From an uncultured Flavobacteriales bacterium (lineage in GTDB: Bacteria > Bacteroidota > Bacteroidia > Flavobacteriales > Crocinitomicaceae): DNA of 64,000 nt. The notes beneath the pieces are model-generated. The model ran no database searches. It saw nothing but the letters and a program-made list of their open reading frames with translations, and had not been told where the DNA came from. Below, piece by piece: positions 17,349 through 26,042 of this stretch. The DNA lies in NCBI GenBank assembly GCA_946480815.1, contig CAMLLB010000009.1, positions 39,976 through 103,975 on the forward strand. The letters are read 5' to 3'. The number at the start of each line of letters is the position of its first letter. Position 1 is the stretch's first letter. A program made the position numbers and the translations under genes.

Positions 17349-17376
17349 GTATGGACGCGAAGCATCGCGTCCATAC
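17349..17376. repeat. Perfect inverted repeat
   Basis: GTATGGACGCG / CGCGTCCATAC, 11 bp, 6-nt loop AAGCAT. Lies between two terminators and has no U-tract on either strand, so it looks like a repeat rather than a terminator. Confidence 0.6.
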
Positions 17377-17397
17377 GTAAAATTGCCGATATAAAAC

Positions 17398-17438
17398 AAA
17401 AAACGGTCGTCTCGGTTAAACCGAGACGACCGTTTTTT
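17398..17438. terminator. Bidirectional terminator between convergent genes
   Basis: Perfect 20-bp arms around a single central A (core ACGGTCGTCTCGGTT), with A6 on the left and T6 on the right, so either strand has a hairpin followed by U residues. It separates the plus-strand E1 gene from the minus-strand lolA-like gene. Confidence 0.88.
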
Positions 17439-17454
17439 ATATGATCAATTTTGA

Positions 17455-18093
17455 TTAATCCTTCACCACCGTGTACCCTGGGTATTTCGATTTATCGAAT
17501 ACAAACTTGCTGTCTTCGATTGCCGGATTTGAAGTAAATTTTGTCATCGTAAATGTAGATACCGTTCCATCATTGGACTTCAATATTGCTTTTTTCAATT
17601 CATTGTCTTCTTTCGAAACATACACAATAATTGTATGGTAATTCGCTTTCTTCGGGTTTTTCGGATACAAATAGATCATATGTACTTTTTCACCACCCAA
17701 TGTCTCTTCTTTTTCATACTTGCTTTTGAAACCGGTTTCCCAAATGGTCATCAACTTTTTCGGGTTAATGGATTCTTCGTCAGCTCCGGAAGCATCTGTT
17801 TCGTAAACTGTTTTCTCTTCTTTTACAATACTCCAGGTTTTAATTCCGTTTGAAATCAACGTTGTTTCACCGTAGGTTGCACTGAACTTATCACCCTTCA
17901 CCCATCCTTTTCCGGACATATTCGTATTTGTTCCGTTTGTGCTGTTCTTGATCGTTGCACTAAATTCTACGTAGAACGTTTTCAGTCCTTTTATTTTAGC
18001 AGAAACTTTATCAAGGATTCCGTCCGCTTTTGCATCCTGGCCATACACCAGGCTACTTCCCAATAAAGTCAAGCAAATAATTAAGTATTTCAT
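17455..18093 (-). CDS. lolA: LolA-like outer-membrane lipoprotein carrier
   Basis: 212 aa with signal peptide MKYLIICLTLLGSSLVYG. The mature part has the LolA pattern: an N-terminal helix DGILDKVSAKIKGLKTFYVEF followed by antiparallel strands (GKGWVKGDKFSATYGETTLI; TWSIVKEEKTVYE) and a C-terminal KFVFDKSKYPGYTVVKD. LolA shuttles lipoproteins through the periplasm to the outer membrane. It lies downstream of ftsK on the same strand, a pairing common in Bacteroidota, but a repeat fills the 156-bp gap, so co-transcription is not certain. Confidence 0.85.
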   Translation of the reverse strand: MKYLIICLTLLGSSLVYGQDAKADGILDKVSAKIKGLKTFYVEFSATIKNSTNGTNTNMSGKGWVKGDKFSATYGETTLISNGIKTWSIVKEEKTVYETDASGADEESINPKKLMTIWETGFKSKYEKEETLGGEKVHMIYLYPKNPKKANYHTIIVYVSKEDNELKKAILKSNDGTVSTFTMTKFTSNPAIEDSKFVFDKSKYPGYTVVKD

Positions 18094-18146
18094 GTTTCAC
18101 AATTTTCTGTGCAAATATCAGAAATTGTGCCAAGAATCAGTTACAT

Positions 18147-18255
18147 AATTGAAAATTTAAAATTGAAAGTTTAGAGTAATTGTTCTTTGAAGGTCTTGAC
18201 TCATGACTCTTATAGTCCTGAGTCTTTTTCAATTTTCTATTGCTAATTCTCAATT
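18147..18255. repeat. AATTGAAAA-type inverted-repeat element overlapping the ftsK stop
   Basis: Left arm AATTGAAAATTTAAAATTG, right arm containing CTTTTTCAATTTTC and ending AATTCTCAATT. The right end covers the last codons of ftsK. Same family as 23410-23524, 29008-29110, 32564-32706 and 57541-57603. Confidence 0.6.
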
Positions 18256-20790
18256 AATTCCTTTTGCACGCAGGAATTCTTCCAGGCTTTCAATATCACT
18301 GAACAACACCTCACGGGCCTTACTTCCCTGGAACGGACCAATAATTCCATATCCCTCCAACTGGTCTACAATTCGTCCGGCCCGGTTATAACCCAATTTT
18401 AATTTACGTTGCAATAACGAGGCAGAACCCTGGTTATTAATTACCACGATACGCGCCGCATCCGCAAACATCGAATCGATTTCATCCAGGTCGATATCCC
18501 GGTCTTCTCCTCCATCTGCCCCAACATATTCGGGAAGGATCAATGCTTCCGGATAAGCTCTTTGCTCTCCGATGAATTTACAGATATCTTCTACTTCCGG
18601 CGTATCCGCAAAACCGCATTGTACACGGATCAGATCCTGTCCAAGTGAAATCAACATATCTCCTCGACCGATCAATTGGTCAGCTCCGGAAGAATCCAGG
18701 ATCGTACGGGAATCAATTTTGGAAAGTACACGGAATGCAATACGAGCCGGGAAGTTTGCCTTGATCATACCGGTAATTACGTTTACGGAAGGTCGTTGAG
18801 TTGCTACAATCAAGTGAATTCCGATTGCCCGGGCCAACTGTGCCAAACGTGCGATCGGATGCTCTACTTCTTTCCCTGCTGTCATGATCAGATCTGCAAA
18901 CTCATCGATCAAAACAACAATGTATGGTAAATAACGGTGTCCTTTTTCCGGGTTCAATTTACGGGCGATAAACTTCGCATTGTATTCTTTAATGGTACGA
19001 ACCTGCGCTTCTTTCAATAACTCATAACGGTTATCCATCTCAATACACAAGGAATTCAAGGTATTTACCACTTTCGATGTATCGGTGATAATTGCATCTT
19101 CTTCTCCGGGAAGTTTTGCCAGGAAATGGCGCTCAATGCGGTTATAAAGCGTTAATTCCACCTTTTTCGGATCGACCAGGACAAATTTAACCTGCGCAGG
19201 ATGTTTCTTATAAAGGATTGAAACCAGGATTGCATTCAAACCAACCGATTTACCCTGTCCGGTAGCCCCTGCAACCAATAAGTGAGGCGCTTTCGTGAGA
19301 TCGAAAGTATAGGTTTCGTTCGTAATCGTTTTACCCATTACAATCGGCAATTCGAAATCGGAATTCTGGAATTTCTCCGAAGCAATCAATGATTTCATGG
19401 AAACCATGTCCGGCTTACTGTTCGGTACCTCGATACCAATGGTCCCTTTCCCCGGGATCGGTGCAATGATACGGATTCCCAAAGCCGATAAACTTAAAGC
19501 AATATCATCTTCCAGGTTCTTGATCTTTGAAATACGAACCCCCGGAGCCGGTACAATTTCGTATAAAGTTACCGTCGGACCAACTGTTGCCTTGATCTTC
19601 GCGATATCTATCTTATAATGTGAAAGTGTTTCAACAATTTTGTTCTTGTTATCTTCCAATTCCTGTTTATTGATCGAAACCTGTCCGTTTCCGTAATCTT
19701 TCAGCAAATCAATCGGTGGAAGCAAGTAACCGGAAAGTTCCAGTGTAGGATCATAATCCCCGTATTCCTGCCTGATGGAATTGAATTCATCATCAGAAAG
19801 TGTGGCGTCTGTTTTAGCGATACTTACTTTGAAATCACCTTCTTCGTCCTCGTCTTCGTCTTCAACTATCTCTTCCACCTCAGGATCCAGCACGGGTTCT
19901 TCGTCTTTTTCAGCTCCGGATTGAATCACAATAAAGCTGTCATCTTCGCCATCGCCGTATGATTCATCTTCTTCCTCTTCTTCATCAAAGTTAACTTCTG
20001 CAGCTTCCTGATCACTACGGATCTGGTCTTCACGAATGGTATTTACCACGTGAATATCCGTCATGTTATTTGCTGTAGCAGGCGCATCATCTTCGAAGAA
20101 GGATTCTTTAGCTCCCTTTGCACGGTTCCACCAGGACATAATATCCGCATTGAACAAGACCACCAGGACAACCCACAACAAAGCAACAATGGCAACAAAA
20201 CTTCCGAAACTTCCGATCGTTAATTTCAGCCATTGATTGATTGCAAAACCGAACGTTCCACCCAGGTAATCAATGTGTTCAACAAAATAACCGAGGAAAA
20301 TCGAACTCCACACCATAAACAGCACTGCAACGGCGATAGATCGTCTGATCGGAAGGAGCAGAATGTTCAATGTCCATTTGAAACCAATCAAAAAGATGAT
20401 AAATGATATGGCAAAAGAAGACACTCCAAACCACCGGTACATGAATAAATGAGCCATCCAGGCACCGAACTTACCCAGCCAGTTTTGTACCGGTTCAGGA
20501 TTACTGTCAAAAAGAAAACCGAACAGGGAAACATCCAGGACGCGGTCCTGATCCGAGGTCCAGGTGAAAAAATAGGAAAAACAGGAAAGGAACGTAAAAA
20601 AAGAAAATAAGACCATCGCAATCCCCAGGATTGTTTTGAACCTTTTTTTATCGAAGCGATTCGACAAACGATCTAACAATGCATTATCGGAAGGCTTGCG
20701 TTCTTTCGCAGGCTTTCCTTTCGGATCTTTTTTTGTCTTTTCTTCCGCTGTTTGCTCGCTTTTTTGCCTGTATTCGTTTTCCAATGCCAT
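18250..20790 (-). CDS. ftsK: DNA translocase FtsK
   Basis: 846 aa. Septum-anchored, ATP-driven DNA pump that clears chromosome termini during division. N-terminus is basic and charged; four membrane segments lie between about 53 and 220 (TILGIAMVLFSFFTFLSCF first). A highly acidic linker follows (EEEEEDE, EDEDEDEE). The motor carries Walker A GATGQGKS near residue 508 and Walker B VVLIDEFADLIM near 628, and a C-terminal gamma winged helix (~780-846: LLQRKLKLGYNRAGRIVDQL) reads KOPS-type sites. A TATCTTCG box precedes it. Confidence 0.96.
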   Translation of the reverse strand: MALENEYRQKSEQTAEEKTKKDPKGKPAKERKPSDNALLDRLSNRFDKKRFKTILGIAMVLFSFFTFLSCFSYFFTWTSDQDRVLDVSLFGFLFDSNPEPVQNWLGKFGAWMAHLFMYRWFGVSSFAISFIIFLIGFKWTLNILLLPIRRSIAVAVLFMVWSSIFLGYFVEHIDYLGGTFGFAINQWLKLTIGSFGSFVAIVALLWVVLVVLFNADIMSWWNRAKGAKESFFEDDAPATANNMTDIHVVNTIREDQIRSDQEAAEVNFDEEEEEDESYGDGEDDSFIVIQSGAEKDEEPVLDPEVEEIVEDEDEDEEGDFKVSIAKTDATLSDDEFNSIRQEYGDYDPTLELSGYLLPPIDLLKDYGNGQVSINKQELEDNKNKIVETLSHYKIDIAKIKATVGPTVTLYEIVPAPGVRISKIKNLEDDIALSLSALGIRIIAPIPGKGTIGIEVPNSKPDMVSMKSLIASEKFQNSDFELPIVMGKTITNETYTFDLTKAPHLLVAGATGQGKSVGLNAILVSILYKKHPAQVKFVLVDPKKVELTLYNRIERHFLAKLPGEEDAIITDTSKVVNTLNSLCIEMDNRYELLKEAQVRTIKEYNAKFIARKLNPEKGHRYLPYIVVLIDEFADLIMTAGKEVEHPIARLAQLARAIGIHLIVATQRPSVNVITGMIKANFPARIAFRVLSKIDSRTILDSSGADQLIGRGDMLISLGQDLIRVQCGFADTPEVEDICKFIGEQRAYPEALILPEYVGADGGEDRDIDLDEIDSMFADAARIVVINNQGSASLLQRKLKLGYNRAGRIVDQLEGYGIIGPFQGSKAREVLFSDIESLEEFLRAKGIN

Positions 20791-20808
20791 TCTTCACGAA
20801 GTATCCTA

Positions 20809-20816
20809 CGAAGATA
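20809..20816 (-). promoter_or_regulatory. Possible -7 box of ftsK
   Basis: Minus-strand TATCTTCG, one base from the TAnnTTTG consensus, 18 nt before the ATG. The identical octamer precedes 31887 (+), 40413 (-) and 63682 (-). Confidence 0.4.
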
Positions 20817-20866
20817 ACGACATAAAAGAGCTTTGGTTAAAGACGTTCGATTTAACTATAAACAAA

Positions 20867-21505
20867 CTAGTGTTCATTATTCGAATAGAAAGCACGCATG
20901 AATTCCTCGAAGCTGATACGTTTATAATCCGAAGGAATTCCGAACAAATCGCGATTCACGGATTCGTCTTTTTTCTCGATCAGTTCATAGTGGATCAAGC
21001 CATCCTGCGAAGGAATGTAATAATCCAGTGCCAAACCTTTTACTTCGGGATAAACCTGGAGGTATTTATTTCCCAGTTTTTTTGAGAAATAACAATAAAA
21101 CCCTTCCGTATTTTCATCTTTCACCAGGTACTTTTTTGCTTTTTGTCCGGCGATTTTTTTTGACCCCATTTTTTTGGTAACCGTATATGTTTTCCGGATA
21201 GTATCGGTTTTCTTAGACAAATCCGTATGAATAGCATATTTATTCCCATCCAGTTCCAGTAACAAATAGGCTTTATTGAGATTCATGTTCCGGATATAAA
21301 CCTGTACCCCGAATTGCTCCGTTTCCGTTTCCACCCGGACGACAGTATCATTGGTATAAAGTGTTACATTCCAGGATTTCCAAACCACATTTGAATCAGG
21401 TGCCATAACTGTGGCTTTGTATTTCAGGATACCCGAAAAAGGTTTTTGGGAAAATGCTGAAAATGCAGTAATTATGAGGATACTGAAAACACAGATAAAT
21501 TTCAT
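20867..21505 (-). CDS. Secreted protein of unknown function (GLPGLI/DUF4412-like)
   Basis: 212 aa, signal peptide MKFICVFSILIITAFSAFS. The mature chain is beta-rich (FSGILKYKATVMA; KAYLLLELDGNKYAIHTD; KKIAGQKAKKYLVKD) and ends ISFEEFMRAF. The order of a GxxxY first strand, an 'IAGQKAKKY' strand and a short acidic helix recalls periplasmic GLPGLI / DUF4412-type proteins of Bacteroidota. The next gene upstream has the same layout, so the two are probably distant paralogues. Function unknown. Confidence 0.7.
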   Translation of the reverse strand: MKFICVFSILIITAFSAFSQKPFSGILKYKATVMAPDSNVVWKSWNVTLYTNDTVVRVETETEQFGVQVYIRNMNLNKAYLLLELDGNKYAIHTDLSKKTDTIRKTYTVTKKMGSKKIAGQKAKKYLVKDENTEGFYCYFSKKLGNKYLQVYPEVKGLALDYYIPSQDGLIHYELIEKKDESVNRDLFGIPSDYKRISFEEFMRAFYSNNEH

Positions 21506-21607
21506 GTATTCATTTTTTTGGTGAAGGTACTTTTTAAATTCCGGGTGACATCTTACCTAACGATAAAAGGTAAAGGGGCCAATACTTGTTTTAATTAAAA
21601 CTATGCT

Positions 21608-21646
21608 AATCCGCTGTGGCGGATTTAAATCGAAAGCTTCGCTTTC
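21608..21646. repeat. Two adjacent small hairpins
   Basis: AATCCGC-TGTG-GCGGATT (21608-21625) and GAAAGC-TTC-GCTTTC (21632-21646). They end 3 bp before the stop of the 21649-22341 gene and may terminate it, but no U-tract follows on the minus strand. Confidence 0.5.
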
Positions 21647-21648
21647 TC

Positions 21649-22341
21649 TTATTCAAATGTTGCAAATAAACTATTCATTTTTTGGTTGTACTCATCGTAT
21701 GTGATCGATGTGCCTTTTGCCGGCAAAGTAAACAACTGTTTACTAGATTCGTCTGCTTTCGGGATAAACTTTGTTGCCTTATAGTCCATTCGAATACCGA
21801 AACGGTCTACGGAATAAGCCAGGAGAACTCCCGGGACCTCATTAAATGTATTGTACCAATTCGGATTCTTCAATTCAATTTCTTCCGTATACCAAAGCGT
21901 GATCACATCTTTTTTATCCTTTTTGTTCACAGCAATCGCTTTCTTCACATTAAACCCGGCAAGTGTGTCCGTTTCGTCTGTAAACCGGATATCGTATTTG
22001 GTTTGATCATTCAACATTTTCCGAATCTCAGCCGGTGTCAATTTTGTTTTAAATGCTTCTTCACCGTATTGGAAATAAATGTCCATTTGATTTTTGTTAC
22101 AATCAAAAAGCAAAATATTTTGAAAATTTCCACGGCTGATGTCGTTTCTTACCATCCCATTTTTAAAACTGATTTGAATTTCTTTGGGCAAAATATTATA
22201 TAGGAATATATTCTTCTTGTGATTCGGATAATCTGCAGAATAAATGATCGTCCCTTCATTGATGGTTTCTTTTTTAGAAGTACATGAACACAACAAAAAA
22301 ATGCAAACTCCTAAGAATATGCCTGACTGCTTTACCAACAT
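21649..22341 (-). CDS. Lipoprotein of unknown function (GLPGLI/DUF4412-like)
   Basis: 230 aa. Signal peptide with lipobox at the end of LGVCIFLLCSC, so a lipid-anchored protein. Mature domain: INEGTIIYSADYP, then strands with FNVKKAIAVNKKDKK, and a tail ITYDEYNQKMNSLF that matches the tail of the 20867-21505 protein (ISFEEFMRAF). Same order of elements, low identity: likely paralogues. No known motif or catalytic residue seen. Confidence 0.7.
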   Translation of the reverse strand: MLVKQSGIFLGVCIFLLCSCTSKKETINEGTIIYSADYPNHKKNIFLYNILPKEIQISFKNGMVRNDISRGNFQNILLFDCNKNQMDIYFQYGEEAFKTKLTPAEIRKMLNDQTKYDIRFTDETDTLAGFNVKKAIAVNKKDKKDVITLWYTEEIELKNPNWYNTFNEVPGVLLAYSVDRFGIRMDYKATKFIPKADESSKQLFTLPAKGTSITYDEYNQKMNSLFATFE

Positions 22342-22433
22342 ATAAGCTCTTTAATACGAACCTGATACGACAAATTGTTGAAAAGGTTTCGGGAGCTTGG
22401 AAAACTTAAAAGAGTCAGACTAAACCAAATATG

Positions 22434-22441
22434 TATTTTTG
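22434..22441 (+). promoter_or_regulatory. -7 box of the arginase-family gene
   Basis: TATTTTTG, exact TAnnTTTG match, 18 nt before the ATG at 22460. Confidence 0.55.
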
Positions 22442-22459
22442 CGCTATTAACAATTTGTT

Positions 22460-23413
22460 ATGCATCGGAAAATTGAAATCATTGTAAACAACTCAGAACT
22501 TGCAGCAGGAACCAGAGGAGCGTCGCTGGGACCGGGAGCTATCATGACAGCGGCCAGGAAGGTAAACAACCCGTATTTCGGAATCTATCCGCTTCATCCA
22601 TTGCCTGATTACAATCGATTTTTAGATCAACCGAACGAAACCGAATTTGCAAAAAACCTGCCTGGTTTCAAGTTGGTATTCGAATCCGTTGCCGAAACAA
22701 CCAAAGAACTCTTAAACAAGGGATCATTTCCTTTAATTCTTTCGGGAGATCATGGTTCTGCGGCAGGAACGATTGCCGGGATCAAAGCTGCATTTCCTGA
22801 AAAACGGTTGGGAGTTGTTTGGATTGATGCGCATGGAGATTTACATTCACCATACACTACTCCATCCGGAAATATTCACGGAATGCCCTTGAGCCTTTCG
22901 CTGGGAAATGATAATTTAGGATATAAACGCAATACACCTTCAGAGCAAACAGTTACTGTCTGGAACGAATTGAAGTACAAATACACCAATGCTGCCAAAG
23001 TCAATCCTTCAGACCTGGTGTTTATCGGTGTAAGAGATACCGAACACGAAGAAAACCAATTAATTGCGGAAAACAACATTACCAATCATACCGTAGAATT
23101 GGTCCGCAGAGAAGGCGCCCCGGCAATTGTAGATCATGTTTTGGAGCAATTGGGACCTTGTGACATCATCTATGTTTCCTTTGACGTAGATTCGATGGAC
23201 CCGGAAATCACTTCATTCGGAACAGGAACTCCGGTTGGAAACGGTATTTTCCCCGAAGAAGCGGAAGAAATATTAACTTTGCTGGCCCGAAATCCAAAAA
23301 CGGTGTGTATTGAATTCGTTGAAGTAAACCCGTGCCTGGATAATAAGGTAAATACGATGGCAGAAACTGCATTCTCTTTGCTGGAATCGGTGACGGCCGC
23401 ATTAAACAATTAA
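22460..23413 (+). CDS. Arginase/agmatinase-family ureohydrolase, probably arginase
   Basis: 317 aa. Binuclear-manganese hydrolase of the ureohydrolase superfamily. Metal motifs are complete: GDHGS (96-100), DAHGD (123-127) and SFDVDSMDP near 237. The N-terminus IIVNNSELAAGTRGASLGPG and the length fit arginase (arginine to ornithine plus urea) better than agmatinase or formiminoglutamase, but substrate is inferred. It is followed in the same direction by argS after a repeat element; a shared arginine theme is likely coincidental or weakly functional. Confidence 0.85.
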   Translation: MHRKIEIIVNNSELAAGTRGASLGPGAIMTAARKVNNPYFGIYPLHPLPDYNRFLDQPNETEFAKNLPGFKLVFESVAETTKELLNKGSFPLILSGDHGSAAGTIAGIKAAFPEKRLGVVWIDAHGDLHSPYTTPSGNIHGMPLSLSLGNDNLGYKRNTPSEQTVTVWNELKYKYTNAAKVNPSDLVFIGVRDTEHEENQLIAENNITNHTVELVRREGAPAIVDHVLEQLGPCDIIYVSFDVDSMDPEITSFGTGTPVGNGIFPEEAEEILTLLARNPKTVCIEFVEVNPCLDNKVNTMAETAFSLLESVTAALNN

Positions 23414-23524
23414 CAATTGAAAATGGAGAATTGAAAAGAGGAATCGGACTTAACAAAACCATTACTCTTTACTAAAGAACAGTTCTTCAACTTTTCAATT
23501 TTAAATTTTACATTTTCAATTAAA
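23410..23524. repeat. AATTGAAAA-type inverted-repeat element between arginase gene and argS
   Basis: Left arm AACAATTGAAAATGGAGAAT followed by TGAAAAG; right arm contains CTTTTCAATTTTAAATTTT and CATTTTCAATT. It begins at the stop codon of the arginase gene and fills the gap to argS. Confidence 0.65.
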
Positions 23525-23533
23525 CAAGTCCTA

Positions 23534-25429
23534 ATGGAAGATTTAATCAAGTCGGCAATTATTGAAAAATCAAATCTCTTATTTGGTTTTGAGTGTTCTG
23601 ACTCACTGATTCAGTTTCAAAAAACAAAAAAAGAATTCGAAGGAGATACCACCCTGGTATTGTTTCCTTTGATGAAACTTGCTGGAAAGGCTCCGCAAGA
23701 AATTGGAAAAGTGCTTGGTGATTTTTTGAGGGACGATGTTCGTTGTGTAAGCGATTATTCAATTATCGGTGGATTCTTAAATTTAAGTTTCCCGAATAAT
23801 TACTGGACGCAGCAATTGAGTGAGATCGATTCCAATGCAACGTTCGGATTGGCTGAAAAGAACTCCAAACCGGAAATCATGGTGGAGTATTCATCTCCGA
23901 ACACCAATAAGCCCTTACATTTAGGTCACCTGCGTAATAATTTCCTTGGATATTCTGTTGCTCAGATCCTGGATGCTTACGGACACAAAGTGATCAAAAC
24001 ACAGATTATCAACGACCGTGGAATTCACATCTGTAAAAGCATGCTTGCCTGGCAGAAATTTTCACCTCTCAATGAAAAAGGAGAACGTGAGAATCCGGAG
24101 AACACAGGAATGAAGGGCGATAAACTGGTTGGTAAATACTACGTTGAATTTGACAAACAATTCAATGCAGAAGCGAAAGCAATTATCGCTGAATGGAACG
24201 CAGGGAAATTTGAAGGTTATTCTGAAGCAACGATTGCTAAATACCACGAATTTACGGAAGCGAAAGCAGGTAAAGACGAAAAAGCGGTCGCTGGCCTGGA
24301 TGATAAGATCAAAGAACTGGCTAAAAATGAAACTTCTATTTTGCGCGAAGCCAAAGATTTATTGGTTCGTTGGGAAGGAAGAGATCCGGAAGTGTATTTG
24401 CTTTGGACAACTATGAACGGTTGGGTCTATGACGGATTCAATCAAACCTATGAGAAAATGGGAGTTGACTTTGATCGTTTGTATTACGAGTCCGACACAT
24501 TCATTCTTGGAAAAGACCTGGTAAACGAAGGTTTGAACAAGGGTGTTTTCTACCAGAAAGAAGACGGTTCTGTATGGATCGACCTGACAAGTGACGGTTT
24601 GGACCACAAATTATTGTTGCGCTCAGACGGAACTTCGGTTTACATGACCCAGGATTTGGGAACAGCCGTTGACCGCTTCAATGACTACCCGGAATTAACA
24701 GGAATTATCTATACAGTAGGAAACGAACAGGATTACCACTTCAAAGTACTTTTCCTGATCCTGGAGAAACTGGGGTATTCCTGGGCAAAATCCTGCTTCC
24801 ACTTATCTTATGGAATGGTCGATTTACCATCCGGGAAGATGAAGTCCCGCGAAGGAACGGTTGTCGATGCAGATGATCTGATGGATGAAGTGATTGAAAG
24901 TGCAAAAGAAATGACTGCAGAACGCGGACATTTGGATGGAATGAGCGAAGCAGATCGCGAAGTCTTGTACAAAACCATCGGGATGGGTGGATTGAAGTAT
25001 TATTTATTGAAAGTAGACCCGAAAAAACGTATGATGTTTAATCCGGCTGAATCCATTGAACTGAATGGTCACACAGGACCGTTTATTCAGTATGCTCACG
25101 CGCGTATCCAGTCGCTTCTTGGAAAAGCAAGCAGTTTTAAACTGGATACCCATACGGAAATCGGTGCTTCCGAAAAGGAAATCATTAAGCAATTGGTTTT
25201 GTATCCTTCCATTATTGAAGAAGCCGCAAAAACGTATGCTCCTTCTGTGGTTGCGAACTACACGTATGAATTGGTGAAATTATTCAATCAATTCTATCAA
25301 AACGTTATGATCTTAAGCGAAACGGATGAAAATCAAAAAGCGTTGCGTTTGACGGTAAGTCAGAATGTGGCAAAGGTGATTAAGAGTTCGATGAATTTGT
25401 TAGGAATTACGGTTCCAAATCGAATGTAG
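23534..25429 (+). CDS. argS: Arginine--tRNA ligase
   Basis: 631 aa class I aminoacyl-tRNA synthetase; charges tRNA-Arg. N-terminal Add-1 domain (1-~110), HIGH-type signature HLGH at 129-132 within SSPNTNKPLHLGHLRNN, a KMSKS-equivalent KMKSREGT near 436, and a C-terminal helical anticodon-binding domain ending GITVPNRM. Somewhat longer than many ArgS, because of a charged insertion around residues 195-265 (EAKAGKDEKAVAGLDDKIKE). Two strong hairpins follow. Confidence 0.97.
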   Translation: MEDLIKSAIIEKSNLLFGFECSDSLIQFQKTKKEFEGDTTLVLFPLMKLAGKAPQEIGKVLGDFLRDDVRCVSDYSIIGGFLNLSFPNNYWTQQLSEIDSNATFGLAEKNSKPEIMVEYSSPNTNKPLHLGHLRNNFLGYSVAQILDAYGHKVIKTQIINDRGIHICKSMLAWQKFSPLNEKGERENPENTGMKGDKLVGKYYVEFDKQFNAEAKAIIAEWNAGKFEGYSEATIAKYHEFTEAKAGKDEKAVAGLDDKIKELAKNETSILREAKDLLVRWEGRDPEVYLLWTTMNGWVYDGFNQTYEKMGVDFDRLYYESDTFILGKDLVNEGLNKGVFYQKEDGSVWIDLTSDGLDHKLLLRSDGTSVYMTQDLGTAVDRFNDYPELTGIIYTVGNEQDYHFKVLFLILEKLGYSWAKSCFHLSYGMVDLPSGKMKSREGTVVDADDLMDEVIESAKEMTAERGHLDGMSEADREVLYKTIGMGGLKYYLLKVDPKKRMMFNPAESIELNGHTGPFIQYAHARIQSLLGKASSFKLDTHTEIGASEKEIIKQLVLYPSIIEEAAKTYAPSVVANYTYELVKLFNQFYQNVMILSETDENQKALRLTVSQNVAKVIKSSMNLLGITVPNRM

Positions 25430-25440
25430 CAGATAAGAAA

Positions 25441-25468
25441 GTAGGGGCGGAAAATTTTCCGCCCCTAC
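25441..25468. terminator. argS terminator, perfect 28-bp palindrome
   Basis: GTAGGGGCGGAAAA / TTTTCCGCCCCTAC with no spacer, 11 nt after the argS stop; short T-rich tail. Shares GTAGGGGCG with the palindrome at 34953-34996. Confidence 0.7.
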
Positions 25469-25492
25469 TTTCTTTCATAATAACATAAAAGG

Positions 25493-25526
25493 AAACGGGC
25501 GCCGATAAATCAGCGCCCGTTTTTTG
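25493..25526 (+). terminator. Second hairpin downstream of argS
   Basis: AAACGGGCGC / GCGCCCGTTT, 10-nt loop, then TTTT. A back-up terminator for argS or, on the minus strand, a terminator of the GlsB-like gene. Confidence 0.75.
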
Positions 25527-25599
25527 TTAACGATGACGACTGTCCCAATGGACAAACGTCAATTACGAATTACTATGCGTTCTTTCGTAATATTATTTA

Positions 25600-25851
25600 T
25601 CAAACCTTACCACCAGTGATCAGACGGGCTATTACAATAATGACAACTGCCCCGACTGTGGCAGTTAATAAGACTCCCCAAATATTATCGGGGGCAAAAA
25701 TGTGCAGCAAACCGAACAACCAGGTCCCTACAATACCTCCCAGAATTCCCAGGATGATATTGAAAAAAATCCCTCCTCTGTCGCTGTCCATAATCGCACC
25801 GGCCAGCCAACCGGCAACACCTCCAATAATTAATGCTACTAACCAACTCAT
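25600..25851 (-). CDS. GlsB/YeaQ/YmgE-family membrane protein
   Basis: 83 aa, three hydrophobic segments with glycine-rich helices (LIIGGVAGWLAGAIM; IILGILGGIVGTWLF; TATVGAVVIIVIARLI). Matches the 'transglycosylase-associated protein' family, small inner-membrane proteins often induced by stress; no enzymatic activity is established. Monocistronic. Confidence 0.9.
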   Translation of the reverse strand: MSWLVALIIGGVAGWLAGAIMDSDRGGIFFNIILGILGGIVGTWLFGLLHIFAPDNIWGVLLTATVGAVVIIVIARLITGGKV

Positions 25852-26042
25852 AACTCAATTTTAGATGTGAACTAAGAGTAATTTAGCTAAAAACAGCGAG
25901 TAAAAAAAGGGTTTTAGTATCTTTAACAGAGAATACACAGCTCCTATTTGAAGATCTTACTTTTATCCGCCGCGGCAGACCAAAAAGTAAGCAAATCCCG
26001 ATAGCTATCAGGACTAGGCCGGTACTCCAAAGGGGGAAACGA
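25852..26042. other. Repeat-bearing intergenic region
   Basis: 191 bp. Contains a hairpin with arms CTTACTTTT (25956-25964) and AAAAGTAAG (25983-25991), a degenerate hairpin near 26000 (CCCGATAGCTATCAGG), and a 16-nt partial copy of the GC-rich repeat, CTCCAAAGGGGGAAAC, at 26025-26040, two bases before the stop of the DUF4159 gene. No ORF. Confidence 0.6.
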
